DNA from: Desulfitibacter alkalitolerans DSM 16504
GTDB taxonomy: Bacteria; Bacillota; DSM-16504; Desulfitibacterales; Desulfitibacteraceae
NCBI RefSeq assembly: GCF_000620305.1
Contig: NZ_KK211101.1
Location: forward strand, 320,890-384,889
DNA length: 64,000 bases
Direction: 5' to 3'
The position numbers and the translations under genes were made by a program. How positions within the stretch are numbered: the first letter of the stretch is position 1; every line of letters begins with the position of its first letter. Below, piece after piece: positions 17,198 through 25,425 of the stretch. The notes under the pieces were generated by a model. That model saw only the letters and a list, made by a program, of their open reading frames with translations. It had not been told where the DNA came from and searched no databases.

Positions 17198-17809
17198 ATG
17201 CGTAAAGAGAGCAAAGTAATGAAACAATGCGCACTAATGTATAAAGGATTAAATATAGAGCGCACTACGGTTCTACATAAAACAAAACTGCTTCTTAAAA
17301 TATATCGTCCGGTCGTGTGGTCAACATCAAATAGAGCCTATCAAATATGTGAGAGTGCCGAATGTTATTGCGGTAAAAATTTGGAGAGAGCATTAGAGTA
17401 CCTGGCTAATTTTGCGCCTGAAACTGAACAAAATAGGTTTTCAGAAAATGTACGATCCTTATTTGAAACACATTGGCTCATTTCATTGATTGATTCCACA
17501 ATGAATAAAATTTATGAATATCCTGATAACGGGAAGATGTATCATGAAATATTAAGTAAGCAATATTTGACGGTTTCCAAATACTCAGAGCAGGAAATGC
17601 TTGAATTATTAAATATGGAGCGTAGTACATATTACGATAAAAAAAGGGAAGCGATTGATTTATTTGCTATTTGCCTTTGGGGCTATACTATTCCATCAAT
17701 GAGAGGAATTTTTGCTGCAATCGAAGGAGGAAGTGAGATACCGAGCTTTTTTCACTGTTTGGACAACCCCGACTTAATCCCGACTAACTTCCGACAAAGT
17801 TCCGATTAA
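17198..17809 (+). CDS. Element regulator, ArpU/sigma-like (unrecognised)
   Basis: The product has 203 residues and is the first gene rightward from the repressor-controlled promoter; AAGGAAGGACAG precedes the ATG. It is mostly helical. The C-terminal part (EQEMLELLNMERSTYYDKKREAIDLFAICLWG) looks like a region-4 type helix-turn-helix seen in phage and transposon activators such as ArpU. Early-gene position and the HTH suggest an activator of element functions. I do not recognise a specific family. Confidence 0.6.
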   Translation: MRKESKVMKQCALMYKGLNIERTTVLHKTKLLLKIYRPVVWSTSNRAYQICESAECYCGKNLERALEYLANFAPETEQNRFSENVRSLFETHWLISLIDSTMNKIYEYPDNGKMYHEILSKQYLTVSKYSEQEMLELLNMERSTYYDKKREAIDLFAICLWGYTIPSMRGIFAAIEGGSEIPSFFHCLDNPDLIPTNFRQSSD

Positions 17810-17963
17810 ATCCCTACTGCTTTCCGACTTCCAACATGTTACACTGTTTATGCTGGTGAATTATGGCATAAATTAAATCGAATATAGAAGCATACAGCCT
17901 CAATTTCCATTGGATTTTGGGGCTTTTTTCATGCCTTTTTCATCAGTTAATATGGCGGCGATT

Positions 17964-18000
17964 AAGGCCGGAGGTGATTAAGTTCACTTCCGGCCTTTTT
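17964..18000 (+). terminator. Strong rho-independent terminator
   Basis: A 14-bp stem (AAGGCCGGAGGTGA with its complement, one G-T pair) and a 6-base loop are followed by a run of T. It ends the transcript of the 17198 gene. Confidence 0.85.
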
Positions 18001-18027
18001 TCATGCCCGGAAACAGGAGAAGGTTGC

Positions 18028-18213
18028 ATGAAAAGGCTGGGAACTTACAGGTCTTATTTTCTTATAAAGCATGAGCATTCCTTAAAACAAAAAGACGTGT
18101 TTTTAGACGTTTTTGTATTAAAGGCATACTTCGGGAATTTTGGAGGTGCCTTTATGAAGACCTGTATCTATAGCACAAGTCGGTGGGAAACATTTATCGC
18201 CCGTTATCCATGA
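18028..18213 (+). CDS. Short hypothetical protein (61 aa)
   Basis: An ATG with AGGAGAAGG in front opens a 61-codon frame just after the terminator. The product is basic and aromatic (KTCIYSTSRWETF near its end) and shows no membrane span. It ends four bases before a perfect 12-bp inverted repeat that precedes the sigma-like gene, so it could be a leader peptide as easily as a protein gene. Confidence 0.4.
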   Translation: MKRLGTYRSYFLIKHEHSLKQKDVFLDVFVLKAYFGNFGGAFMKTCIYSTSRWETFIARYP

Positions 18214-18217
18214 CTTT

Positions 18218-18253
18218 CAAATTTCGTTTGAACATTCATCAAAACGAAATTTG
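18218..18253 (+). promoter_or_regulatory. 12-bp perfect inverted repeat before sigma-like gene
   Basis: CAAATTTCGTTT (18218-18229) is repeated inverted as AAACGAAATTTG (18242-18253) across a 12-base loop. The right arm abuts the GAGG ribosome site of the gene at 18266. It can act as an operator or as an RNA hairpin that governs translation. Confidence 0.55.
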
Positions 18254-18265
18254 GAGGTTAAGAAA

Positions 18266-18697
18266 ATGGATAAGAAAAAGAAGTTTTTTATACGCATTGA
18301 TAATCACGTAGAGCAGGTAACAGAAGAAGTCTACAGAGAGTATTTCAAAATGCTCCGAAGAGAGCGCTATTTAGAAGAACGGGATTTGGCACATGGCAGG
18401 TTCTTGTATTCACAGCTTGATAATGTCTATGAGGATATTCTGGGAGAAGAAATGCTAGTTGATAGGCTTACAGAGGATCTTTGCGATTCCATTGTCACCA
18501 AAATCATGATTGAAAAATTAAAGGAATGTTTATCCCTTTTGTCTGATGATGAACTGAATTTAATCACCCAGTTATTTTATGAAGAAAAAAGTCAGCGACA
18601 GCTATCAGAGGAAAGTGGCATACCAGTAATGACCATAAGTGATCGAAAGAACAGAATCCTAAAGAAGCTAAAAAAATATATGGAAAATAAAAAATAA
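18266..18697 (+). CDS. Sigma-70-like factor of the element
   Basis: The product has 143 residues from the ATG behind TTGGAGG. It has a basic N-terminus and a helical centre. A C-terminal region-4 HTH covers residues about 95-140 (LITQLFYEEKSQRQLSEESGIPVMTISDRKNRILKKL). Similar short sigma-like proteins are frequent in clostridial conjugative transposons (Tn916 orf7-type) and direct transcription of element genes. It is bounded by the inverted repeat upstream and a strong terminator downstream. Exact promoter specificity is unknown. Confidence 0.8.
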   Translation: MDKKKKFFIRIDNHVEQVTEEVYREYFKMLRRERYLEERDLAHGRFLYSQLDNVYEDILGEEMLVDRLTEDLCDSIVTKIMIEKLKECLSLLSDDELNLITQLFYEEKSQRQLSEESGIPVMTISDRKNRILKKLKKYMENKK

Positions 18698-18707
18698 TTC
18701 CGTACAC

Positions 18708-18748
18708 CCCCCTCACTTTTCCGGCTTAGAAGTGAGGGGGTAATTTTT
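18708..18748 (+). terminator. Rho-independent terminator
   Basis: An 11-bp perfect stem (CCCCCTCACTT/AAGTGAGGGGG), an 11-base loop and a T-rich tail lie directly after the sigma-like gene. Confidence 0.88.
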
Positions 18749-18754
18749 TACTCT

Positions 18755-19080
18755 CCTTATGCTCCTTGAAAACTGAACATACGGTATATCAGGAAAACCA
18801 CCTTTGTAGCCAGAAATGGCAAGCAACGAAAGCGGAGCGCCATGACCGTCCTGGACGCGAGCGAACACCTCCGGCTTGAAATAGCCAGTGGAATGGCTAA
18901 TTGCGATGACCGGCAAAGGGATAAATAATGATACTTCTGCCTTGAACGCCTCACCGCATTGGGCAGCCCGCAACGAATGACGGGATAACGCTCATTTGGC
19001 TTGAGAACTTATAGCCATGTCAGCTTATATGATGTTTTCCAAAGACAAACTGATATATCCCCTCAGTTGTATCAGGGGCG
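18755..19080 (+). ncRNA. Candidate structured non-coding RNA
   Basis: This stretch has no credible gene and is clearly richer in G+C than its surroundings. It contains several compact hairpins: GCCA-GAAA-TGGC with a GNRA loop (18809-18820), TAGCCA-GTGGAA-TGGCTA (about 18888-18905), CCCG-N10-CGGG (about 18967-18984) and CCCCT-N10-AGGGG (about 19059-19078). It lies between a terminator and the helicase gene. A structured RNA or a DNA site for mobilisation are both possible. The strand is assumed from the neighbouring genes. Confidence 0.4.
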
Positions 19081-19144
19081 TTGAGAACAAATATGATACA
19101 CACCAATTCTACTGTTCAAACGAATTGCTTGACAGCAGAAACTA

Positions 19145-19207
19145 TGCGGTGGCCTGTACGAAAGCTGATTATTCAAAATCGCTCAAATAGTAGTACAGGC
19201 CACCGTA
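19145..19207. repeat. Long inverted repeat before helicase gene
   Basis: CGGTGGCCTGTAC (19147-19159) and GTACAGGCCACCG (19193-19205) pair perfectly. The stem extends to 16 bp with one G-T pair, across a 33-base loop. It lies 48 bp before the helicase start. It could be a transfer or replication site, an operator, or an RNA hairpin. Confidence 0.6.
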
Positions 19208-19254
19208 TCATTGTGCTATCAAGTATCCCACATAATACGAAGGAGAGGAAAATT

Positions 19255-21567
19255 ATGTTTGAGATAAAAACGACAGACGAATCGATAATGCAACAATATC
19301 TCAAAAAGCATGGAAACAGAAACGAATTTCGTTATCTTTTTACATTTGATAAAAACTACATTTTCATGGTGAAAGAAAATAGAAGCATAAATACCTACTA
19401 TGTAATTTGCTTGATGAGAAATTGTATGGTTGCTATTGCTAAAAGCAAGCAAGTTTATTCTGATGATATAAAAAAGAAACTAATAGAGAAGTTTATTGCT
19501 ACACCTGCTTATCAAGTCACACTTCCTGAAAACCCGAATGCCATGATTGAATTTATCTTCAAAAAACTGATGGCAGCAAGCGGATTTACAATCAGGGAAA
19601 ATCAAATTGAGCTATCTAAAATGATGTATGAAGGAATTAAGCAGAATCATATTGCTATTTGCGAAGCAGAGGTTGGAACGGGAAAAACCTATGCTTACAT
19701 AGTTGCTTGTGTTGTTTATGCTCTTTATGAAAGACAAAAGCGTAGCAAAGCAGGTATACTTACATATTTGGACAATGAATACTGCTCTGTCCCTTGTGCT
19801 ATATCAACATCCAGTATTGATTTGCAAAATGCCATTGTTCGCACTTATGTCCCAATCTTATCTGATATATTGCTGAAGAATAAGGTGATTGATCGTCCTT
19901 TAAGTGCAGTTTTAAGAAAGGGGAAAGAACATTACTTTTGTCAGATGCGATACGACCGGTTAACGAGTTATTTAAAGAGTAGTCAAAAAGCTGTGGACAG
20001 AGAACTGCTTTATAAATTGTCCGCATTAAAGATACCGGATTACGGAATTGATTTGGATGAATACAAAGGGTTGAAAAACCATATAGTTCAAAAAATCAAT
20101 GTGCCCAAAGCCTGTGAAATTTCCTGCCCTTACTATAAGGAATGCCAATATATCAAGCATATGGATTATGCGAGATCATCAATTCATGACTTTCAGGTAT
20201 GTAACCATAATTATTACTTGGCAGATACAATGAAACGTGCCAAAGGGAAGCATACGCTTATTCCGGAACACTCAGTAGCAATTATTGATGAGGCTCATAA
20301 ATTGCCGGATGCAGCTATGCAAATATTTGGGAAGAGATTTTCAAGTGAAGATATAACGATCATGACCAATGTGCTAAAAAGCAATCTAAAAGGTAATAAG
20401 GCATATTTACAGATAGCAAAAATGAAGTTAGACAGTTTATCTGTTCTGAGGACGAGATTTTTTAGAAGCCTAGTTTCAAAAATTAACCTGGATGCTGTAG
20501 ATGATGAAACATCACAAATTGGTATATTCATAGGGCACTTTGAAAAAATGCTGCTCTTGGAGATGTTAAAAATCATTGAAAATATTCAGGAATATTGTGC
20601 GGTGGATATTTCAAAGAGCAGGACATTAGAGATTATGTTTTTGGAAGCAAAAGAACAGATTGAAACTTTTTTCCGGACAGAGAATATCATTTATTGGCTT
20701 GAAAACCCTTTGAGCGACAAATTGGTTTCTATCTGCTGCATCCCAACAGATTTAGAGGATCAATTGCACAAAGTACTATGGAAAAACAGAATCCCAAAGA
20801 TTTTGACTTCCGGAACATTATCAGATGATAGAGGCTTTACCTACTTCAAAAGCAATGCGGGAATAGATAAGGTCAATAAAAATTTTATCAGTGAGATGAG
20901 CTGTCGTTCTCCATTTGACTATAAAAATAATGCATTGCTTTATGTCAGTGAAAACGTACCATTTCCTGATAAACAATGCAATGAGTATATTGAGGCTTTA
21001 GCTGATGAAATTATAAGGATTGTGGATGCAGCCTATGGGCATACAGTGATTTTGTTTACTTCCTACTCTTTATTATCAAGAGTATATGAATTGGCGAGAC
21101 ACAGAATCAAATATCCGGTCCTGAAAATGGATAAAAGTGAGAAGAACATTGTTGAAGCTTTTAAAAACAGCGGAAACAGTGTTCTTTTTGCTACAGGCTC
21201 ATTTTGGGAAGGTGTTGACTGTCCCGGAGATATTCTATCTTCACTTATTATCGTCAACTTGCCGTTTCCAACACCGACACCGATTTTGGAACATAGGAAG
21301 AAACAGTATGCGGAGTTGAAAGAGTTTATAGAATTTATTATTTTTCCTGAAATGCTCATTAAGCTAAAGCAAGGTATGGGGCGCTTGATTCGATGTGAAA
21401 CTGATACCGGTCTCATTGCCATTTTAGATTTCAGGATCAGTAAAAAAGGAAAGTACCGCAAGAGGGTGCTTGGTGCCCTATCAGACTATAGGGTGACAGA
21501 TTCTCTTGATGAGGTAAAAGCATTTTTCCGTAAAGTAAAAAGAAAAGAATATTTTTATCAAGATTGA
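19255..21567 (+). CDS. DinG-family ATP-dependent helicase
   Basis: The product has 770 residues from the ATG at 19255, behind AGGAGAGG; a longer frame upstream crosses the inverted repeat and is unlikely. Walker A reads EVGTGKTYAY near residue 140. Between it and the DEAH box (AIIDEAHKLPDAA) lie cysteines in CEISCPYYKECQY and HYFCQM that fit the [4Fe-4S] cluster of XPD/DinG helicases. Late motifs GSFWEGVDCPGD and KQGMGRLIRCETD complete the superfamily 2 set. It probably unwinds element DNA during processing or replication. It is transcribed with the element backbone and ends at a terminator. Confidence 0.88.
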   Translation: MFEIKTTDESIMQQYLKKHGNRNEFRYLFTFDKNYIFMVKENRSINTYYVICLMRNCMVAIAKSKQVYSDDIKKKLIEKFIATPAYQVTLPENPNAMIEFIFKKLMAASGFTIRENQIELSKMMYEGIKQNHIAICEAEVGTGKTYAYIVACVVYALYERQKRSKAGILTYLDNEYCSVPCAISTSSIDLQNAIVRTYVPILSDILLKNKVIDRPLSAVLRKGKEHYFCQMRYDRLTSYLKSSQKAVDRELLYKLSALKIPDYGIDLDEYKGLKNHIVQKINVPKACEISCPYYKECQYIKHMDYARSSIHDFQVCNHNYYLADTMKRAKGKHTLIPEHSVAIIDEAHKLPDAAMQIFGKRFSSEDITIMTNVLKSNLKGNKAYLQIAKMKLDSLSVLRTRFFRSLVSKINLDAVDDETSQIGIFIGHFEKMLLLEMLKIIENIQEYCAVDISKSRTLEIMFLEAKEQIETFFRTENIIYWLENPLSDKLVSICCIPTDLEDQLHKVLWKNRIPKILTSGTLSDDRGFTYFKSNAGIDKVNKNFISEMSCRSPFDYKNNALLYVSENVPFPDKQCNEYIEALADEIIRIVDAAYGHTVILFTSYSLLSRVYELARHRIKYPVLKMDKSEKNIVEAFKNSGNSVLFATGSFWEGVDCPGDILSSLIIVNLPFPTPTPILEHRKKQYAELKEFIEFIIFPEMLIKLKQGMGRLIRCETDTGLIAILDFRISKKGKYRKRVLGALSDYRVTDSLDEVKAFFRKVKRKEYFYQD

Positions 21568-21602
21568 GTGAGCGGTTATGGGAATAGCTGCTCGCTTTTT
21601 TT
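21568..21602 (+). terminator. Rho-independent terminator
   Basis: An 11-bp stem with several G-T pairs (GTGAGCGGTTA/TAGCTGCTCGC) is followed by seven T. It follows the helicase stop. Confidence 0.7.
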
Positions 21603-21617
21603 GAAAGGAGCGGTTTC

Positions 21618-21869
21618 ATGAATACAGCCATGACCATAACGGACATGAAAAATATAGATATACGTACAGTTGATCCATCCACCTTAGTAGATATTAAAAC
21701 AGTCAAAGTCAATACGGATTTACCGGTGGAAGAACGAAAGAAAGATTTTATCAGACAAGTGAAAAATCCTTACTGCTTCAGATGTGGCAAGGTTGTGGTT
21801 AAGATGAGTTTCGCTGATACAACAGCAACATTAGAAGACAGGTTGGAGAATTACTTTAGAAGCTTATAG
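21618..21869 (+). CDS. Small element protein, DUF6870-like
   Basis: The product has 83 residues and is highly structured in pattern: IDIRTVDPSTLVDIKTVKVNTDLP, then NPYCFRCGKVVVKMSF with a CxxC pair, and a short tail. As I recall, this matches small proteins (DUF6870) that sit beside serine recombinases in clostridial elements. The CxxC may hold zinc with other ligands. GAAAGGAG precedes the ATG. It lies 150 bp before the first large recombinase and may help control excision, though nothing in the sequence proves that. Confidence 0.65.
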   Translation: MNTAMTITDMKNIDIRTVDPSTLVDIKTVKVNTDLPVEERKKDFIRQVKNPYCFRCGKVVVKMSFADTTATLEDRLENYFRSL

Positions 21870-21972
21870 AACAGTAGAAGGCAAAACTTTACAAATTGGC
21901 GCTTCGGAAATCTGGACGCGCAGTTAATTTTATGCTAAGCTTTTATTGGACTATAATCAGTGAAGCCTAATG

Positions 21973-22001
21973 TGTTTAAAGTTTTGCTAATACTTTAAAC
22001 A
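21973..22001. promoter_or_regulatory. Inverted repeat before recombinase operon
   Basis: TGTTTAAAGT (21973-21982) and ACTTTAAACA (21992-22001) form a perfect 10-bp inverted repeat across nine bases, ending just before the ribosome site of the first recombinase. It may be an operator, an attachment-site arm or an RNA hairpin. Confidence 0.45.
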
Positions 22002-22018
22002 AACAGGAGGCTTTACTC

Positions 22019-23689
22019 ATGGAATTTTTAAAAGATAACAAAACCTATAATGCTGCTATTTATGTAAGACTCTCAAGAGATGATGGAGATAAAGAAGAAA
22101 GTGACAGCATTTCAAACCAAAAGGAACTAATTCGTGAATATTTAAGGTCAAAGTCAGAAATCCAAATTGCTTCTGTGCACGTAGATGATGGATATAGTGG
22201 CGTTGACTTTAATCGGCCTGCCTTTTTAGAAATGATGGAAGAGATTAAGGCAGGGAAGGTAAACTGTGTTGTCGTAAAAGACCTTTCACGTTTTGGCAGA
22301 AACTATATTGAGTCAGGGAAATATATTCAAAAGATATTTCCTTTTCTTGGTGTGCGTTTCATTGCGATCAATGATAATTATGATAGTGCGGAAGGTTCAA
22401 ATATTACCGATAACATCATGATTCCATTTAAAAATCTAATAAACGACTCATATTGCAGAGATTCCTCAATTAAAATAAGGAGCCAACTTGAAATCAAACG
22501 TAAAAAGGGTGATTTTATTGGCTCTTTTGCTGCTTACGGCTATAAGAAAGCTGAGAATAATAAGAATAAGCTGGAAATAGACGAATATGCAGCTCAAGTT
22601 GTCCGTGACATTTTCAAGTGGAAACTTGAGGGGATGAGCCAGCAGGGGATAGCCAACCGACTAAATGAAATGGGCATCCTGTCCCCTATGGAATATAAAC
22701 GCTCATTGGGAGAAAGGTACAAAACAACCTTTAAAGTAAAACAGCAGGCTCTCTGGTCTGCCGTTGCAGTCAGACGAATCTTAACAAATGAATTGTATAT
22801 CGGTGTGTTGGAGCAGGGAAAAAGAACCACTCCGAATTACAAAATAAAAACGAGAGTTGAACGTCCTAAAGAAGAGTGGGTGCGAGTGGAAAATGCACAT
22901 GAGCCTATAATATCAAAAGAGCTATTTACCACAGTAAATGGTTTATTGCTCCATGACACTCGGATTGCCCCTGCTGAGGAAACCGTATATCTTTTTTCAG
23001 GTATTATTGTCTGCGGGGATTGTAAAGAAAATATGATCCGCAAGACGGTTCCTGCTAATGGGAAAAAATATTACTACTACACTTGTTCTACCAACCGAAA
23101 TGATAAAAATAGTTGCACTACCCATAATATCAGTGAAAAGGCATTTGAAGAAGCTGTTTTGGTGGCTTTAAATGTACATATACGCAGTATTCTTGATATT
23201 GAACGTATTCTAACATATATCGATACACTACCTTACAAGCAAGAAGAAATATTGAAATTGGATGCTCAAATTGTCAAGGCACAAGAGGAAATAGAAAAGA
23301 TTCAAAAGTATAAGCTGACATCATACGAACACTTTGTAGATAAAGTAATCACCAAAGAAGAATACCGAAACCATGTCAGCAGATATAATGCTAAAATTCA
23401 AAAGGCAGAAAAGCTTATACTAAAGCGTAAACAAGAGATTGAAGATATTATAAACAATAAGACGCCAACTAACTTATGGATTGAGAATTTTAAGCAGTAC
23501 CAAAACATTGAGCAGCTTACACGAAAAGTAGTTGTGTCATTGATGGAGAAAATATATGTATATGAAAATGGGAAAATCGATATTCATTTTAAACATCAAG
23601 CGGAATATGAAAGTGCTATTCGTTTTATAGAAAGCGCCAGCAAATCAGACTCCTTTGATGCGAGTGTTGCGTTTAAGGAGGCGATTTAA
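22019..23689 (+). CDS. Large serine recombinase 1
   Basis: The product has 556 residues. The resolvase-type catalytic domain (1-150) carries Ser19 in YVRLSRDD, then NQKELIREYL and VVKDLSRFGRNY with the conserved arginines. A recombinase domain with a zinc ribbon follows (VCGDCKENMIRK, later YTCSTNRNDKNSC), then a coiled-coil-like segment near 400-470. Length and layout match TndX/TnpX-type large serine recombinases that excise and integrate conjugative or mobilisable elements without a divalent metal. An ATG behind AGGAGG starts it. Two further paralogues follow without a gap, forming an operon. Confidence 0.93.
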   Translation: MEFLKDNKTYNAAIYVRLSRDDGDKEESDSISNQKELIREYLRSKSEIQIASVHVDDGYSGVDFNRPAFLEMMEEIKAGKVNCVVVKDLSRFGRNYIESGKYIQKIFPFLGVRFIAINDNYDSAEGSNITDNIMIPFKNLINDSYCRDSSIKIRSQLEIKRKKGDFIGSFAAYGYKKAENNKNKLEIDEYAAQVVRDIFKWKLEGMSQQGIANRLNEMGILSPMEYKRSLGERYKTTFKVKQQALWSAVAVRRILTNELYIGVLEQGKRTTPNYKIKTRVERPKEEWVRVENAHEPIISKELFTTVNGLLLHDTRIAPAEETVYLFSGIIVCGDCKENMIRKTVPANGKKYYYYTCSTNRNDKNSCTTHNISEKAFEEAVLVALNVHIRSILDIERILTYIDTLPYKQEEILKLDAQIVKAQEEIEKIQKYKLTSYEHFVDKVITKEEYRNHVSRYNAKIQKAEKLILKRKQEIEDIINNKTPTNLWIENFKQYQNIEQLTRKVVVSLMEKIYVYENGKIDIHFKHQAEYESAIRFIESASKSDSFDASVAFKEAI

Positions 23690-23691
23690 TC

Positions 23692-25425
23692 ATGGCAAGA
23701 AAAAGCAGAAGACAGTCTGTGATCGCACAAAAAGAAACGGTAACACAGGAGAAGGTTTTTAAAACAGGACTGTATGTCCGTCTTTCTATTGAGGATGTGC
23801 GTGACAGAAAAGATAGTGATTCCATTGAAAATCAGACATATTTGTTGAAACAATTCGTTGAGGAAAGGCCATTTTTGCAGATTTACTCAATATATACGGA
23901 CAACGGAGAAAAAGGAACGAATTTTGACCGTCCTGAATTTAACAGGCTTATGGACGATGTTAAAGCAGGCAGAGTGAACTGCATTGTGGTAAAAGACCTC
24001 TCGCGCTTTGGCAGAGATTATCTTGAAACCGGAAACTATCTTGAAAAGATTTTTCCGTTTCTTGGAGTCCGTTTTATATCTATCAATGATAATTATGACA
24101 GCTTTAACCCTGAAAACAGTAATGAAGGCTTGATTATTTCTTTGAAAAATCTTTTGAATGATGTTTATACAAAGGACATATCCAAGAAAATCATCTCTAC
24201 CTTCAGAGAAAGACAGTCGAAGGGTGAATTTTTAGGTGCACACGTGCCTTATGGATACAGCAGGCCGGATGACGGCACTTATAAACTTGTAGTTGACGAG
24301 GAAGCTGCTTTAGTCATTCGGCAAATCTACCAGTGGAAAGTAGAAGGGCTGAGCGATACTGCAATAGCTCGTCGCTTAAATGATATGGGAATACCTTCTC
24401 CAAGCAAGTACAAATATTTAAAGGGCGAGTGGAAAAATGCCCGTTATAATAACAATATCTGGCAGCGTCAGGCAATTAAAGCTATAACAGAGAATGAAGT
24501 ATATTTAGGACACAAGATATATGGCAAAATTCAGGCATCCCTTTATGAAGGCAAGCGAAAATCAAGAGTGCCAAGAGATGAATGGACAATTATTGAAAAC
24601 GACCATGAACCGATTATCGATCAAGAAACTTTTGATATTGTCCATGCTAGACGATTGGAAGTATATAAAGAATTTACTGAACGCTTAGAGCAAAACAAGC
24701 ATTTTGAAAATACTGAGAATATTTTTAAGGATATTGCTATTTGCGGAGATTGCAAATGTAAACTTGTTCGCAGGAGAAGGATTAAAAATGATGAGCTTTA
24801 TTATTATTTTTCATGCACTACTTACGAAACAAATAGTGGTTATAAATGCACGAGAAAGCATATAGTAGAAACTGATATGATTAAAGCAGTATATGCTGCT
24901 ATTCGCAGTCAAATAGATATGGTTGCATCGGTGGATGATATTCTGAGAAAAGTAAATTCCGATGCGAGTTATGAGAATAGGAAAGACAACTTGGCTAATG
25001 AAATCAGAAAGGTTAAAGCACAAATTGAAAGGCTGCCTTCCTTGCGAAGTTCTCTTTATGATGATTATATTGAACAACTGCTTACTGAACAGGAGTATCT
25101 ATATGCAAAAATTAAGTATGAGAAAGATGAAGTTGCATTAAAAGACAGACTAAATGAATTGTTGTTACAACAGAAGAAGTATGATCAAACATATTCCTAT
25201 GAAAACCAGTGGTTATCTTCTTTTAGAGCATTCCGAGATGAAAAAGAATTAACTAAAGAAATGGTTGCAGCCCTCATAGAAACTGTGGAACTGTATGCCG
25301 ATAGGAGTATACAGATCAATTTTAAGTTTAAAGACGAATATGAGGAATTACTTGATTATCTTAACACTATAGAAGATGAGGTGAAGCCTGATGAACAAGA
25401 ATGTCTCAGTAGCTATGTACATTAG
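23692..25425 (+). CDS. Large serine recombinase 2
   Basis: The product has 577 residues and starts two bases after the previous stop. Its 25-residue basic N-terminal extension precedes the catalytic domain, with Ser32 in YVRLSIED and VVKDLSRFGRDY. The recombinase domain and zinc ribbon (ICGDCKCKLVRR; FSCTTYETNSGYKC) are intact, and a coiled-coil-like C-terminal stretch follows. It is clearly paralogous to its neighbours but well diverged, so the tandem array is old. It may act with the other two as a mixed complex. Which one performs integration cannot be told from sequence. Confidence 0.93.
   Translation: MARKSRRQSVIAQKETVTQEKVFKTGLYVRLSIEDVRDRKDSDSIENQTYLLKQFVEERPFLQIYSIYTDNGEKGTNFDRPEFNRLMDDVKAGRVNCIVVKDLSRFGRDYLETGNYLEKIFPFLGVRFISINDNYDSFNPENSNEGLIISLKNLLNDVYTKDISKKIISTFRERQSKGEFLGAHVPYGYSRPDDGTYKLVVDEEAALVIRQIYQWKVEGLSDTAIARRLNDMGIPSPSKYKYLKGEWKNARYNNNIWQRQAIKAITENEVYLGHKIYGKIQASLYEGKRKSRVPRDEWTIIENDHEPIIDQETFDIVHARRLEVYKEFTERLEQNKHFENTENIFKDIAICGDCKCKLVRRRRIKNDELYYYFSCTTYETNSGYKCTRKHIVETDMIKAVYAAIRSQIDMVASVDDILRKVNSDASYENRKDNLANEIRKVKAQIERLPSLRSSLYDDYIEQLLTEQEYLYAKIKYEKDEVALKDRLNELLLQQKKYDQTYSYENQWLSSFRAFRDEKELTKEMVAALIETVELYADRSIQINFKFKDEYEELLDYLNTIEDEVKPDEQECLSSYVH

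Noticed and set aside
17917-18213. 98-codon frame starting before the terminator
   Set aside because: Its first third crosses a strong terminator stem; only the part from the ATG at 18028 has a ribosome site.
18713-18973. Minus-strand open frames over the GC-rich region
   Set aside because: No ribosome sites and no recognisable protein pattern; the hairpins explain the sequence better.
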